Assembly: GCA_003225595.1 (NCBI GenBank)
Contig: QIAR01000092.1
Coordinates: 1-6,470 of the forward strand
Direction: 5' to 3'
Source of the DNA: Acidobacteriota bacterium
GTDB lineage: Bacteria > Acidobacteriota > Terriglobia > Terriglobales > Acidobacteriaceae
DNA length: 6,470 nucleotides
The notes under the pieces were generated by a model that had not been told where the DNA came from, ran no database searches, and saw nothing but the letters and a program-made list of their open reading frames with translations. The position numbers were made by a program, and so were the translations under genes. Shown here piece by piece: positions 5,650 through 6,470 of the stretch (positions within the stretch are counted from its first letter, which is position 1; each line of letters opens with the position of its first letter).

Positions 5650-6470
5650 TTATTTCTGGAGTTGCTCGTAAACTCTTCGGGCTCGCGACAGCAGATCCAA
5701 TACGCTGCGCTTTTCCGCCTCTATGTTCCAGTCCGTGTTTGCTTTCGCAGCCTGGGTGAGCCGGTCGATCCAGGCGACGAAATACGCTGCATCTTGTGCG
5801 GGGTTCGGCGATGAACCAGCCACCGTGACATAGATTGGACTGGTCGTGGCGTATGGGTACGCGTCGAGCACGGGATATTCAGCTTTCTCACTCCAGGCGC
5901 GCAGCAGGCACCAGCCAGTTTCGGAGATCGGCAACGTGCCTTGCACATCGGCAGTTTTGTGATCATCGCCGATTGTCAGATCACGCCTGACTTGTCCGTT
6001 ACAGACCAATTGCAGGTGATCGATTGGAACGATCGAGCGCAGCCATGCAGTAAACTTCACTTCCTGATTTTCTGCAGGCAATTTCAAATCGTCACCTAGT
6101 TGCTTTCCGCCGAGAGTAAAGCCGAGCAACGGGCCGTTGGTAGCGAAGGTTTGTCCTCGTTTCAACGAATTCAGCCAGGGGGTGATGTTGAGCGGCCCGG
6201 CGGGGACATTCACGTAGACGCGGTTGAGTCCCACCGGGCCGCGTAAAGAAGCGTAGTTGGCCATGGCATCCGTCCCGGCCGCAGTTGGCAAGTGGAAGCC
6301 GCAGTTCAACAGTCGATACCAGACGGTCGCCGTGGACTTGTGATCGCTGAAGCCGAGGACTTCGATGTAATCCACCTTGCCCAGGGCAACATCAACTGGT
6401 AACTCATCGGTGAGTGATGCGTCTTTGGCGGGGTCCGGTACCGCATCGAAGGGATGAACGTATCCGACTA
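5650..6470 (-). CDS. CehA/McbA family PHP-type metallohydrolase (5' end outside window)
   Basis: The frame is open from the right edge to a TAA at 5650-5652, giving 272 visible C-terminal residues. A GTG at 6375 could be taken as a start, but upstream codons continue the conserved domain (GYVHPFD, then VDVALGKVDYIEVLGFSDH), so the gene runs past the window. HPFD, the GFSDH segment and AAGTDAMANY are metal-site and core motifs of the PHP (histidinol-phosphatase-like) amidohydrolase fold of the CehA/McbA family. Next come a region typical of these proteins, NVPAGPLNITPWLNSLKRGQTF.TNGPLL, a beta-rich accessory domain (about 110-200) and a helical tail. The family is named after carbamate-insecticide hydrolysis, but most members have unknown substrates, so no reaction is assigned. 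It ends tail-to-tail with ada, 13 bases away. Any signal peptide would be outside the window. Confidence 0.85.
   Translation of the reverse strand, partial: VGYVHPFDAVPDPAKDASLTDELPVDVALGKVDYIEVLGFSDHKSTATVWYRLLNCGFHLPTAAGTDAMANYASLRGPVGLNRVYVNVPAGPLNITPWLNSLKRGQTFATNGPLLGFTLGGKQLGDDLKLPAENQEVKFTAWLRSIVPIDHLQLVCNGQVRRDLTIGDDHKTADVQGTLPISETGWCLLRAWSEKAEYPVLDAYPYATTSPIYVTVAGSSPNPAQDAAYFVAWIDRLTQAAKANTDWNIEAEKRSVLDLLSRARRVYEQLQK

Noticed and set aside
1..6470. tRNA, rRNA, CRISPR array or defence island
   Set aside because: No spaced direct repeats, tRNA-like cloverleaf arms or rRNA segments were seen, and all genes fit housekeeping or common accessory families. The YraN nuclease-like fold alone is not evidence for defence.

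Overview
The window looks like an ordinary chromosomal segment from a moderately GC-rich bacterium. My best guess is an acidobacterium of the Koribacter/Terriglobus side. That rests on remembered similarity of the intergenic repeat text near 820-1020 (tttttcagcggcc ends, cttcgacttcgctcaggg core) to dispersed acidobacterial repeats, plus the gene content. It is an inference and was not tested by any search.

Layout from left to right: the 3' part of a secreted single-Cache-domain protein (+, cut by the window edge). Then about 580 bases without a gene, holding a 16-bp degenerate tandem repeat and a roughly 200-bp element with 25-bp terminal inverted repeats (MITE-like). The right end of that element abuts the ribosome binding site of iscS (+), the class I cysteine desulfurase. 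After a 213-base gap comes iscX (+). A minus-strand pair follows, yraN (UPF0102) then a galT-family nucleotidylyltransferase, joined stop-to-start as TGA|GTG. Divergent from yraN is ada (+), a complete two-acceptor alkylation-repair protein and regulator. A CehA/McbA-type PHP-fold metallohydrolase (-, 5' end beyond the window) ends tail-to-tail with ada, 13 bases away.

The genes form small independent units rather than one pathway. IscS and IscX belong to Fe-S cluster assembly, but the usual companions (iscR, iscU, iscA, hscBA, fdx) are not in this window. The yraN-galT pair looks translationally coupled without an obvious functional link. Ada stands alone. I see no evidence of an undescribed multigene system. 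The most interesting point is a possible RNA-level effect: the inserted repeat supplies one strand of a small hairpin covering the iscS Shine-Dalgarno sequence, and a long stem between the element's two ends would compete with that hairpin. A second point is the metal-ligand pattern of the GalT-like enzyme, which resembles plant ADP-glucose phosphorylase more than E. coli GalT.
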